NCBI RefSeq assembly: GCF_036959255.1
Contig: NZ_JAWMTI010000001.1
Span: 558,001-622,000, forward strand
Length of the DNA: 64,000 nt
DNA from: Olivibacter sp036959255
Lineage (GTDB): Bacteria; Bacteroidota; Bacteroidia; Sphingobacteriales; Sphingobacteriaceae
Direction: 5' to 3'
Numbering within the stretch: position 1 is the first letter of the stretch; each line of letters starts with the position of its first letter. This document shows positions 17,322 through 25,470 of the stretch, in pieces. The notes under the pieces are model-generated. The model was not told where the DNA came from. It made no database searches and saw nothing but the letters and a program-made list of their open reading frames with translations. Both the position numbers and the translations under genes were made by a program.

Positions 17322-18560
17322 TCAACGGCTTCCTGCCAAATAATCCATAATCTTCCCTGTAGCACCCGCCTGTTGTTGCACATAGCCATATGCCCGATTT
17401 CCGGCTTCTTCTCTTATCGCTGTTTCTTGTAAACGTTCAAACAGAGCGACAAACTCTTGTAAGTTGTGAACGCTATAAGCTGCTTTAGCTGCAATTAGAT
17501 CTTTTGCTTCTTGAAATTTCTGATAATTAGGCCCAAAAATTACAGGAACACCATAGGTTGCTGCTTCCAATATATTATGAATACCCACACCGAAACCTCC
17601 GCCAACATAAGCGACATCAGCATAGCTATATAAGTAAGAAAGCATCCCAATATTATCAATAATTAGAACAAAAACATTCGCATTATCTATTGGTCGAATG
17701 CTGCTATTTAATGTCGAAAAGCGAACACTCTGTTTAAATCGATTATCAATTTCATCTAAATGAACGGTGTCAACCATATGTGGTGCGATTACTATTTTCC
17801 ACTCAGGATAAACCTGTCGTAAAGACATAATTAACTCTTCGTCCGGTAACCAGGTACTTCCGGCCACCAGCACTTTATGCCCTTTCACAAACTGGGAGAC
17901 CACCTCGATCTCGCGCTTATGTTGCGAAAGATGTGCAACACGGTCGAATCGCGTATCCCCTGTTAAAGCGACGTTTTTTAGGCCAATACGATGTAGCAGC
18001 GAAACGCTTTCCTGATTTTGTGCGAAATAAAAAGTCACATACCGCAAGGTCGATCTAAAAAATCGGCCGTACCAAGTGAAATAAAACTGTCCTTTCCGGA
18101 ATATAGCTGAAACTAAATAAAGGGGAATTCCCCGATTATGAAGCACTTTAAAATAATTATGCCAAAATTCATATTTTACGAAGAACACTTCTTCAGGATT
18201 GATCAGCTCAATAAATCTGCGCGCTTTGTTTGGTGTGTCTGCGGGAAGGTAAAACACATGATCTGCTTTTGCATAGTTAGCACGCACCTCATAGCCCGAT
18301 GGAGAAAAGAAAGTAACTACCACCAATTTATCCGGAAAATGCTCCCGATAAGCCTCCAAAACTGTTCGTCCTTGTTCAAATTCTCCCAATGAAGCAAAAT
18401 GGAACCAAGTATGTTTTTTCGATGAATCTACTTGGCGGATGATGTGTTTAAACAAATCTCTCCTACCCTCTTTCCATTTTCGAATTCTGACATTAAAGGG
18501 CGCGGCGATATATACAAAAAACTGACCTAAAAAAATACCCAAATTATATAATATCCACAT
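17322..18560 (-). CDS. waaA: 3-deoxy-D-manno-octulosonic acid (Kdo) transferase
   Basis: This 412-aa GT30-type glycosyltransferase adds Kdo to lipid A at the inner membrane. It has an N-terminal hydrophobic anchor, the acceptor-side motif WFHFASLGEFEQGRTVLE (about residues 52-69), FFSPSGYEVR, ALTGDTRFDRV, VLVAGSTWLPDEE, and the CMP-Kdo-binding end VAYVGGGFGVGIHNILEAATYGVPVIFGPN. Motifs and length match WaaA/KdtA. The gene stands alone on the minus strand, divergent from the UDP-glucuronate decarboxylase gene. Confidence 0.93.
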   Translation of the reverse strand: MWILYNLGIFLGQFFVYIAAPFNVRIRKWKEGRRDLFKHIIRQVDSSKKHTWFHFASLGEFEQGRTVLEAYREHFPDKLVVVTFFSPSGYEVRANYAKADHVFYLPADTPNKARRFIELINPEEVFFVKYEFWHNYFKVLHNRGIPLYLVSAIFRKGQFYFTWYGRFFRSTLRYVTFYFAQNQESVSLLHRIGLKNVALTGDTRFDRVAHLSQHKREIEVVSQFVKGHKVLVAGSTWLPDEELIMSLRQVYPEWKIVIAPHMVDTVHLDEIDNRFKQSVRFSTLNSSIRPIDNANVFVLIIDNIGMLSYLYSYADVAYVGGGFGVGIHNILEAATYGVPVIFGPNYQKFQEAKDLIAAKAAYSVHNLQEFVALFERLQETAIREEAGNRAYGYVQQQAGATGKIMDYLAGSR

Positions 18561-18680
18561 GCTACTAGAAGATTATGAATCACTTAAAGGCGGATAAAGC
18601 CTGATAGTTTTTATAAGAAACGGCAATTATATTCAATTTGTTTATCTTCGCCAAAGAATATTCCAAACATTTATTAAAGC

Positions 18681-19664
18681 ATGTCGAGAAAGCGTATACT
18701 TATTACCGGAGCAGCTGGTTTTCTAGGATCACACCTATGTGATCGATTTATTAGAGAGGATTTTCATGTAATTGGAATGGACAACCTCATAACCGGAGAT
18801 CTAAGAAACATCGAACACCTATTTAAACTGGAAAATTTTGAATTTTATAATCACGATGTTTCTAAATTTGTATATGTGCCGGGACGCTTAGACTATATTT
18901 TACATTTCGCATCCCCGGCCAGTCCGATTGACTATCTGAAAATTCCAATTCAAACATTAAAAGTAGGCTCTCTAGGCACCCATAATCTTCTCGGTTTAGC
19001 ACGTTCTAAAGAATCCCGTATCTTAGTGGCATCTACCTCAGAAGTATACGGAGATCCTACCGTTAGCCCTCAGTCGGAAGCGTACTGGGGAAATGTAAAC
19101 CCGGTTGGTCCCCGCGGTGTATATGATGAGGCAAAGCGCTTTCAGGAAGCCATTACGATGGCTTATCATACCTTTCATGGATTAGATACGCGAATTGTCA
19201 GGATATTCAACACTTATGGCCCACGCATGCGATTGAATGATGGAAGAGTATTACCCGCATTTATCGGTCAAGCGCTAAGAGGCGAAGATTTGACAGTATT
19301 CGGTGACGGATCGCAGACGCGTTCATTTTGTTATGTAGACGATCAGATAGACGGTATTTATCGTCTATTGATGAGTGATTATACGCACCCACTCAACATA
19401 GGAAACCCGGATGAAATCACCATTAAACAATTCGGTGAGGAAATTATAAAATTGACAGGAACATCTCAAAAACTAGTTTATCGCGACCTACCTGTAGACG
19501 ATCCTAAACAAAGAAGACCGGATATAACGAAAGCTAAGGAGGTGCTGGGTTGGGAGCCCAAAGTAGACCGAACAGAAGGTTTGCAAAAGACCTACGAATA
19601 TTTCAAATCTCTTCCTGAAAAGGAAATAAAACACAAAGATTTTACGTATTATAACAAGCATTAA
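18681..19664 (+). CDS. UDP-glucuronate decarboxylase (UDP-xylose synthase type)
   Basis: This extended SDR of 327 aa has GAAGFLGSHLCD (10-21), the DNLITGD specificity loop, HFASPASPIDY and catalytic Tyr148/Lys152 in GVYDEAKRFQE. It also has RIFNTYGPRM and NIGNPDEITI. The SPASP-Y-K loop and the YDEAKR motif are typical of UXS, which converts UDP-GlcA to UDP-xylose for surface polysaccharides. It is followed 15 bp downstream by galE and then rfbB, forming a nucleotide-sugar operon. Confidence 0.88.
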   Translation: MSRKRILITGAAGFLGSHLCDRFIREDFHVIGMDNLITGDLRNIEHLFKLENFEFYNHDVSKFVYVPGRLDYILHFASPASPIDYLKIPIQTLKVGSLGTHNLLGLARSKESRILVASTSEVYGDPTVSPQSEAYWGNVNPVGPRGVYDEAKRFQEAITMAYHTFHGLDTRIVRIFNTYGPRMRLNDGRVLPAFIGQALRGEDLTVFGDGSQTRSFCYVDDQIDGIYRLLMSDYTHPLNIGNPDEITIKQFGEEIIKLTGTSQKLVYRDLPVDDPKQRRPDITKAKEVLGWEPKVDRTEGLQKTYEYFKSLPEKEIKHKDFTYYNKH

Positions 19665-19679
19665 TAAAAGATTCTTCAT

Positions 19680-20711
19680 ATGAGCAAAATTTTGGTTACT
19701 GGCGGCACCGGATATATCGGGTCGCATACTGTTGTAGAACTACAGCGTGCTGGTTACACGCCTGTTATTATTGATAACTTGTCAAATTCCAACCGAGGGG
19801 TATTGAAACAGATTGCTTCCATCACGGGAGACAGCCCCGAGTTTCATGAATTTGACCTCTGCGACGAGCAAAAAGTAGCCGAATTTGTAAATAACAACCC
19901 TGAAATTACGGGCCTTATTCACTTTGCAGCTAGTAAGGCTGTCGGAGAATCAGTAGAAGAACCAATTAAGTATTATCGAAACAATTTCTTTTCTTTACTT
20001 AATTTATTAAACGCCTTTAAGGGACGTGACATTAATTTTGTATTCTCCTCAAGCTGTACCGTTTACGGACAACCCAAAGAGCTCCCCGTCACCGAAGCAG
20101 CCCCTGTACAAAAGGCCGAATCGCCCTATGGCAATACCAAGCAAGTAGCTGAGGAAATCTTGAGCGATACAGCCAAAGCATTTTCCAATTATCATATCAT
20201 TGCGCTACGTTATTTTAACCCGGTAGGGGCACATGCAAGCGCATTAATCGGCGAATTACCCTTGGGCGTCCCACAAAATCTTGTCCCTTTTATTACACAA
20301 ACCGCCATCGGAAAACGAGAAAAAATCACGGTATTCGGAGATGATTATGATACTCCCGATGGATCGGCTATTAGAGATTACATCCATGTGGTAGATTTAG
20401 CAAAGGCACACGTGGCGGCCATAAAACGCTTAGAGGAGCAAAAGGCGGAAACGAATTATGAAGTATTCAACATTGGCACCGGTAAAGGCTTATCTGTACT
20501 CGAAATTATCAAAGCTTTTGAATCGTCAACCGGTGTCAAACTGAATTTTCAAATAGGGGCCCGTCGGGTTGGAGACATTGAGAAGGTTTGGGGCGATGTG
20601 TCTAAATCAGCAACCGAGCTGGGATGGAAGGCGGAATTGGGTGTCGAAGAAATGATGCGTTCTGCCTGGGCCTGGGAGGTTTATTTAAAAGAAAAAAATC
20701 CATTTGGATAA
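19680..20711 (+). CDS. galE: UDP-glucose 4-epimerase
   Basis: This extended SDR of 343 aa interconverts UDP-glucose and UDP-galactose. The NAD motif is GGTGYIGSHT (8-17). IDNLSNS, HFAASKAVGESV and the catalytic Tyr150/Lys154 in SPYGNTKQ are present, as is the PVGAHASALIGELPLG region. Length and motifs match GalE closely. It is the middle gene of the three-gene nucleotide-sugar operon. Confidence 0.94.
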   Translation: MSKILVTGGTGYIGSHTVVELQRAGYTPVIIDNLSNSNRGVLKQIASITGDSPEFHEFDLCDEQKVAEFVNNNPEITGLIHFAASKAVGESVEEPIKYYRNNFFSLLNLLNAFKGRDINFVFSSSCTVYGQPKELPVTEAAPVQKAESPYGNTKQVAEEILSDTAKAFSNYHIIALRYFNPVGAHASALIGELPLGVPQNLVPFITQTAIGKREKITVFGDDYDTPDGSAIRDYIHVVDLAKAHVAAIKRLEEQKAETNYEVFNIGTGKGLSVLEIIKAFESSTGVKLNFQIGARRVGDIEKVWGDVSKSATELGWKAELGVEEMMRSAWAWEVYLKEKNPFG

Positions 20712-20748
20712 TATATCTTATTTTGCAAACATTTCTAATAGAAAGACC

Positions 20749-21795
20749 ATGAATATCATTATAACAGGCGGTGCAGGATTTATTGGATCGCACGTGGTAA
20801 GACGTTTTGTCAACAACTACCCGCAATATCATATCTTTAATCTCGATAATCTGACGTATGCAGGTAATCTGGCCAATTTAAAGGATATAGAGGACAGATC
20901 AAATTATCAGTTTGTTAAGGGGGATATCACCGATGCCGCTTTTATCGACGGACTGTTCGAACGCACCAAACCCGATGCGGTGATCCACTTGGCTGCTGAA
21001 TCACATGTCGATCGCTCTATTAGCAATCCCTTGGATTTCGTGCTGACCAACGTTGTCGGAACGGTTAATCTACTGAATGCCGCGCGTAAATACTGGGCAA
21101 CTGATCAGAGCAAGCGTTTTTATCATGTTAGCACGGACGAAGTATATGGGGCATTGGGAGAAAGCGGCATGTTCACCGAAGAGACCAAATATGATCCGCA
21201 CTCTCCCTACTCTGCTTCAAAGGCAAGTTCCGATCATTTTGTCAGAGCCTACCATGACACTTATGGGCTCAATACGGTCATCTCCAATTGTTCCAACAAT
21301 TATGGTTCACATCATTTTCCGGAAAAGCTGATTCCCTTGGCAATTCATAACATAAAGAACGAGAAACCTGTACCTGTATACGGAAAGGGGGAAAACGTTC
21401 GGGACTGGCTTTGGGTAGAAGATCACGCCCGTGCCATCGATGTGATTTTCCATCGGGCAAAGGCGGGCGATACCTACAATATCGGTGGCCATAATGAATG
21501 GAAGAACATCGATCTGATCAAACTATTATGTAGTATTATGGATCGGAAACTCGGACGCTCAATAGGCGAATCGGAAAAGCTCATCACATTCGTGAAAGAT
21601 CGGGCGGGCCATGATTTACGATATGCCATCGATTCTACGAAACTTCAAAAGGAATTGGAATGGGTGCCGAGCTTGCAATTTGAAGAGGGTTTGGAAAAGA
21701 CCGTTGATTGGTATCTAGCAAATGAAGAATGGCTAAATAACGTCACATCAGGGGCTTATAAAGAATATTATAGTAAGCAGTATGAAAGGGAATAA
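20749..21795 (+). CDS. rfbB: dTDP-glucose 4,6-dehydratase
   Basis: This enzyme converts dTDP-glucose to dTDP-4-keto-6-deoxyglucose, the entry to dTDP-rhamnose and other deoxysugars. ATG 20749 begins MNIIITGGAGFIGSHV; the in-frame TTG at 20704 overlapping galE is less likely. The 348-aa protein has LAAESHVDRSI, VSTDEVYG with the catalytic Asp-Glu pair, YSASKASSDHFVRAYH with Tyr/Lys, NCSNNYG and YGKGENVRDWL, all standard for RfbB/RmlB. The companions rmlA, C and D are not in the window. Confidence 0.95.
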   Translation: MNIIITGGAGFIGSHVVRRFVNNYPQYHIFNLDNLTYAGNLANLKDIEDRSNYQFVKGDITDAAFIDGLFERTKPDAVIHLAAESHVDRSISNPLDFVLTNVVGTVNLLNAARKYWATDQSKRFYHVSTDEVYGALGESGMFTEETKYDPHSPYSASKASSDHFVRAYHDTYGLNTVISNCSNNYGSHHFPEKLIPLAIHNIKNEKPVPVYGKGENVRDWLWVEDHARAIDVIFHRAKAGDTYNIGGHNEWKNIDLIKLLCSIMDRKLGRSIGESEKLITFVKDRAGHDLRYAIDSTKLQKELEWVPSLQFEEGLEKTVDWYLANEEWLNNVTSGAYKEYYSKQYERE

Positions 21796-21879
21796 GGCAG
21801 TAGGAAGTTAAAAACAAAATAATTAGCTATCTCGATTCAACAAGGTCCCTACTAACTGTTCCCTATTAACTATTTAACA

Positions 21880-22869
21880 ATGTTATACAATCCTTTTCAG
21901 AAATTTTCGTTTGACAATAAAACTTGTTTCTTAAGCGGCCAGACTTTAACATCATCCGAAGAACAAATACAAGTATTTCCTTCTTGGCTGATGCAGCACT
22001 ATCAGCTGGAGGAAAAACCATTCAAACTCCTTGATGAAAGTATAACAACTTACAAGAAACTTCAAGTTCCTTGTTCGGTAGAGACCTCCGATAAGCTGGA
22101 AAAACTAGAAGAAGCCATAAAATCTGCCTTTCTTGGTGGTTATGAGGAAGTGATTAAACTTGACAGCCAATTATTATTTCAGTGGATCGGAAAGCTCCTT
22201 TATGGCATCGTATTCAATGAAATACAATTAGGAATAAGGCAGCAACTTATGAGCGGTGAAGCCATGAATTTTTCACAAGTTTTAGCTAGAAAGTTCACCA
22301 ATCTACATGTTATGCTACAATCCATGATTAGACCGATGGAATTTGAAGTTAACTTACCTTTCAGTATCAACATATTTGAAATAGACAGCATAGATGACAA
22401 GTTCAATTACCGAGATGAAATAAATACGCTCGTTTTCTCGTTACGTATGAAAAATTTCGGCATCGTCGCTTGCTTACAGGACAATGGGGCTAACAACAAA
22501 TACCACGACACGAAGCTTCAAATAGTATCCGGTAAGAAATTGCACCCAATTCAGTTCGAGGAAATTTGTGGGCTTTTCTTTTATTCTGCTTACCTTTTTA
22601 ATCGACTACCTGAATATGCGATACTTCCAACAGAAGAAGTTGTTTATATCGAACCCATGCCGCTAGCCGGTACTGACACACGCCCGATCTTTGACCCCTT
22701 TCAAGCTAAAACGTATGGGCAGGTACTGGAAAATTTCTGGAAACCTTGGGGGTTCACATTATTTGAAATCATTAAAGATCCTGAAAACCCCATGACATTC
22801 CTAACGGATCAAACCGGCGCTTTTCGTCCTTGTGAAACGATAGAGTTGCCAAAGACATATGACAATTAA
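21880..22869 (+). CDS. Conserved hypothetical protein with degenerate HNH-like N-terminus
   Basis: The product has 329 aa, with no signal peptide or membrane helix. The first ~80 residues follow the layout of a family of HNH nucleases that reads roughly C-x2-CG...SxEHIxPxWL...YxxLxVPxCxxCN. Here CFLSG (Cys16), SSEEQIQVFPSWL and YKKLQVPCSVETS (Cys65) occupy those places. The second Cys, the catalytic His and the CxxCN pair are replaced. The rest, including FQWIGKLLYGIVFNEI, is helical and of unknown role. It could be an inactive nuclease relative, but this is a visual match only. It stands alone between rfbB and the convergent rhomboid gene. Confidence 0.55.
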   Translation: MLYNPFQKFSFDNKTCFLSGQTLTSSEEQIQVFPSWLMQHYQLEEKPFKLLDESITTYKKLQVPCSVETSDKLEKLEEAIKSAFLGGYEEVIKLDSQLLFQWIGKLLYGIVFNEIQLGIRQQLMSGEAMNFSQVLARKFTNLHVMLQSMIRPMEFEVNLPFSINIFEIDSIDDKFNYRDEINTLVFSLRMKNFGIVACLQDNGANNKYHDTKLQIVSGKKLHPIQFEEICGLFFYSAYLFNRLPEYAILPTEEVVYIEPMPLAGTDTRPIFDPFQAKTYGQVLENFWKPWGFTLFEIIKDPENPMTFLTDQTGAFRPCETIELPKTYDN

Positions 22870-23498
22870 GTAAGCAATTGCCCTACAGCCGTGAAAAAAT
22901 GACCAATTACTTGGGGATATAATAATATAGTAACAACTACGCCAACAACAGCGCCATAGAAATGGGCGTCGTGATTAATACTATCGCGGCCGACTCTAGC
23001 TGCCCAAATGCAGTAGAATAAAAACAACGGTCCGAAAATAACCGCAGGGATGGGAATAAAAAATACGCCAATATAAGAAGTGGGTTGAAATAAAATAGCA
23101 CTAAAAAGCACTCCGCAAATAGCTCCTGAAGCACCAAGACTATAGTAATTATAATGGTTTTTCTGCTTGATGATCGTAGTGATATCGCTGATAATCAAAC
23201 TCAACAAATAAATCAAAGCGAATTGTATATGCCCCCAGCTACTGATCGAAGCCAATATTCGCTCTAGCTGAAACCCGAAAAAAGAAAAGGTGAACATGTT
23301 AAAAAATAAATGCATCCAATCTCGGTGGATCATACCGCTGGTAAGTAGCGTATATACTCGTTCTCCCCTACTTATGCTGTACGGATGCAACATGAACTTT
23401 TCAAGAACGCCGTGATTCGAAAAGGCATAAATGCTAGTAATAAGTGTGAAAATAAAAATCAGGCTGGCTACAGGTGTTTCCGTGATATAACTCTCCAT
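22866..23498 (-). CDS. Rhomboid-family intramembrane serine protease
   Basis: This 210-aa polytopic protein has about six transmembrane helices. The catalytic dyad is visible: Ser124 in LGASGAICG (GxSG motif) and His179 in HDAHFYGAVVG. The helix-2 motif HLFFNMF (His63, Asn67) is also present. Rhomboids cleave transmembrane substrates within the membrane; the substrate here is unknown. Its 3' end overlaps the convergent upstream gene by 4 bp. Confidence 0.88.
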   Translation of the reverse strand: MESYITETPVASLIFIFTLITSIYAFSNHGVLEKFMLHPYSISRGERVYTLLTSGMIHRDWMHLFFNMFTFSFFGFQLERILASISSWGHIQFALIYLLSLIISDITTIIKQKNHYNYYSLGASGAICGVLFSAILFQPTSYIGVFFIPIPAVIFGPLFLFYCIWAARVGRDSINHDAHFYGAVVGVVVTILLYPQVIGHFFTAVGQLLT

Positions 23499-23544
23499 AT
23501 CTTAAATAATAGGGTTGAAAATACTAAAAAAATGTCATTAATCG

Positions 23545-24615
23545 CTAGAATAATCCTAATTGTTTACCCTGCATCGGTACAAACAAGTCTGTGCGCAATT
23601 CAGGCAATTTATTCCCCCCCATAAAACGAGACACCGATAACTTAAATAACTGATGCAGACTTTCAGCAAGTCGCCCTTCCCCACTAATTCGCCGACCGAA
23701 CTGACTATCATTTAGATTCCCTCCATGACAAGCCGCGATACCATGTAAGATCTTTTCGGCCCGATCGGGAAAAGCTTTATAGACCCAATCTTTAAACAGC
23801 TCACTAATCGCACCGTTCAACCTTACAATGGTGAAGGAGGCGGCAGTTGCGCCATGCTTTGCCGCTTGCTCAATAAGTGCGGGCATTTCATCACTATTCA
23901 ACCCTGGTACAATTGGTGCACACATCAGCATGACGGGGATACCTGTGTCTGTTAATTGTCTAATTACCTTGAGTCGACCAGCAGCTGTCACGGTTCTGGG
24001 TTCCATCTTTTGTCTCAACTCCTCATTCAAGGAATTGATGGTAACAGCAACCTGTACAAGCTTCCATTTTGCCAGTTCACTTAAGATATCAAGATCACGA
24101 AGTATCAAGTTGTTTTTACTGATAATAGAGACAGGATGTTTATATTTTAGAAATACCTCAAGCAGGGAGCGAGTAAGCTTAAGTTTACGTTCTAACGGCT
24201 GGTAACAATCTGTATTACCAGAAAGCATAATGGTGGAAGGAACATAGCTTTTTGCATTAAACTCCTTTTCCAAAAGTGCCGCGCAGTTGCGCTTGACAAT
24301 AATCTTTCTTTCAAAATCCAAACCTGCACTATAACCCCAATATTCGTGCGCATTCCGTGCATAGCAATAAATGCAACCATGCTCACAGCCCTGATAAGGG
24401 TTAATTGATCGCATAAAGCGTAAGTCCGGGCTGTCACTTTCGCTGATGATTTGTTTAGGATACGATTCGATTACCTGAGTCGCAGTGTTTTCCAAAAAAG
24501 GTTCATCCAAGCCCTCAATGTGCTCGCAAATATATTTATTCTTGAAAAATTTATTGTGTGTATTGATTTGAGCACCCCTGCCTCTAAAATACTCCTCATT
24601 TTGTATTGCGTCCAT
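23545..24615 (-). CDS. SplB-like radical SAM protein (PA0069 family)
   Basis: This 356-aa radical SAM protein has the cluster motif CEHGCIYCYAR preceded by INPYQG. NAHEYWGYSAGLDFERKI and MLSGNTDCYQPLE follow, the layout of the PA0069 / spore-photoproduct-lyase-related group. The N-terminal FRGRGAQ is a family hallmark. The ATG at 24615 is preferred over one two codons upstream because a promoter-like TATATTTG (minus strand, 24626-24619) sits immediately before it. The start lies against one arm of a 56-bp palindrome. Function in the cell is not established; relatives are discussed as DNA-repair-associated. Confidence 0.82.
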   Translation of the reverse strand: MDAIQNEEYFRGRGAQINTHNKFFKNKYICEHIEGLDEPFLENTATQVIESYPKQIISESDSPDLRFMRSINPYQGCEHGCIYCYARNAHEYWGYSAGLDFERKIIVKRNCAALLEKEFNAKSYVPSTIMLSGNTDCYQPLERKLKLTRSLLEVFLKYKHPVSIISKNNLILRDLDILSELAKWKLVQVAVTINSLNEELRQKMEPRTVTAAGRLKVIRQLTDTGIPVMLMCAPIVPGLNSDEMPALIEQAAKHGATAASFTIVRLNGAISELFKDWVYKAFPDRAEKILHGIAACHGGNLNDSQFGRRISGEGRLAESLHQLFKLSVSRFMGGNKLPELRTDLFVPMQGKQLGLF

Positions 24616-24671
24616 AAACAAATATACTAAAAATATTAGTTTAAATACTATTATTTTTAGTATATTTGTTT
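24616..24671. promoter_or_regulatory. 56-bp palindrome, candidate operator over a promoter
   Basis: The arms 24616-24635 and 24652-24671 are perfectly complementary over 20 bp. After one T:T mismatch, a further 4 bp (tagt/acta) pair around a 6-nt centre. Each arm carries TATATTTG outward on its own strand, the Bacteroidota -7 consensus. It lies between the lutC stop and the radical SAM start, both on the minus strand. It is too A/T-rich to be a normal terminator and reads better as an operator or double promoter site. Confidence 0.55.
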
Positions 24672-25320
24672 AAACTGATTCGAAGGTATCGTCGACTAGG
24701 AGTAAATAGAGCTGCTTCGGCCCATGAGCCCCCAAAACCAGCGTTTTTTCAATATCGGCTGTTCTACTAGGACCTGTAATGGTACTGATCATCGTTGGCA
24801 GCTCTTGGTTATATCGCTGTTTAATAAGTTCAAACCCGTCCTTTAGGTCCATTACCAATTGCGACGTATAAGCAATGACTACGTGCACGTGCGGATAAAT
24901 ACTCAATCTCCTGCCCGCAAGATCACCATTGCTTACCATAATACTCCCAGATCGAGCAATTAAGGCTTCGCATTTTGTAATACCCATTTCTGCTTTTTGG
25001 AACTCCGTGTCACCTCTAAAGTATGGAAATTCATAGCGATCCAGTATTTTCTGTATCTCTTTTTCCCAAGCATAAATCTTTCTAAGCCCTTCCTTTTCCG
25101 TAATCGCAAGTAGGCTTTCTATCAACTGGATTTCATCTTCACAAAAAACGAAATTCCCTGCAACTGCTGTAAAATTTTGGGCAAATAATATCTCGATAAC
25201 CTCGTCAGATTCTTTGTATAACGGCACCTCTTCCAGATTAGGGTAGGGATTATCGCGCTTTAGCAACAACGCTTTTCGTATTTTCTTCAGCAATCTTTCC
25301 TTCGCAGTAGCTTCTTGCAT
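24670..25320 (-). CDS. lutC: LUD-domain protein, LutC/YkgG family
   Basis: This is a 216-aa LUD-domain protein, taking the ATG two codons inside the longest frame. Motifs such as GITKCEALIARSGSIMVSN, RRLSIYPHVHVVIAY and TISTITGPSRTADIEKTLVLGAHGPKQLYLLL (read in parts) are characteristic of LutC. In the lactate utilisation complex LutC works with iron-sulfur partners LutA and LutB. Neither is adjacent here, so the exact role is open. The stop codon overlaps the edge of the 56-bp palindrome. Confidence 0.85.
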   Translation of the reverse strand: MQEATAKERLLKKIRKALLLKRDNPYPNLEEVPLYKESDEVIEILFAQNFTAVAGNFVFCEDEIQLIESLLAITEKEGLRKIYAWEKEIQKILDRYEFPYFRGDTEFQKAEMGITKCEALIARSGSIMVSNGDLAGRRLSIYPHVHVVIAYTSQLVMDLKDGFELIKQRYNQELPTMISTITGPSRTADIEKTLVLGAHGPKQLYLLLVDDTFESV

Positions 25321-25400
25321 AATCAATCTATTTAAAGTGCAAGGTATGAGTTTTTTATTAAAAATTTGAAGGAGAAGATAGACTGTACACTGAATGGTGA

Positions 25401-25453
25401 ATATAAAAAGGAAGAGGCGCGACTGAGTCAGTCGCGCCTCTTCCTTTTTATAT
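25401..25453 (-). terminator. Very strong bidirectional terminator after ftsH
   Basis: A 26-bp arm on each side of a single central G forms an essentially perfect palindrome. The core is GAAGAGGCGCGACTGA and its complement, flanked by A- and T-runs. It lies just downstream of the ftsH stop on the minus strand and would end ftsH transcription before lutC. Confidence 0.9.
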
Positions 25454-25470
25454 AGAGTTCATTTACATTA

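Noticed and set aside
24616..24671. Reading the palindrome as an ordinary Rho-independent terminator for lutC.
   Set aside because: The stem has almost no G/C, the arms carry promoter-consensus sequences and it abuts the next start codon. A regulatory site explains it better, although termination is not excluded.
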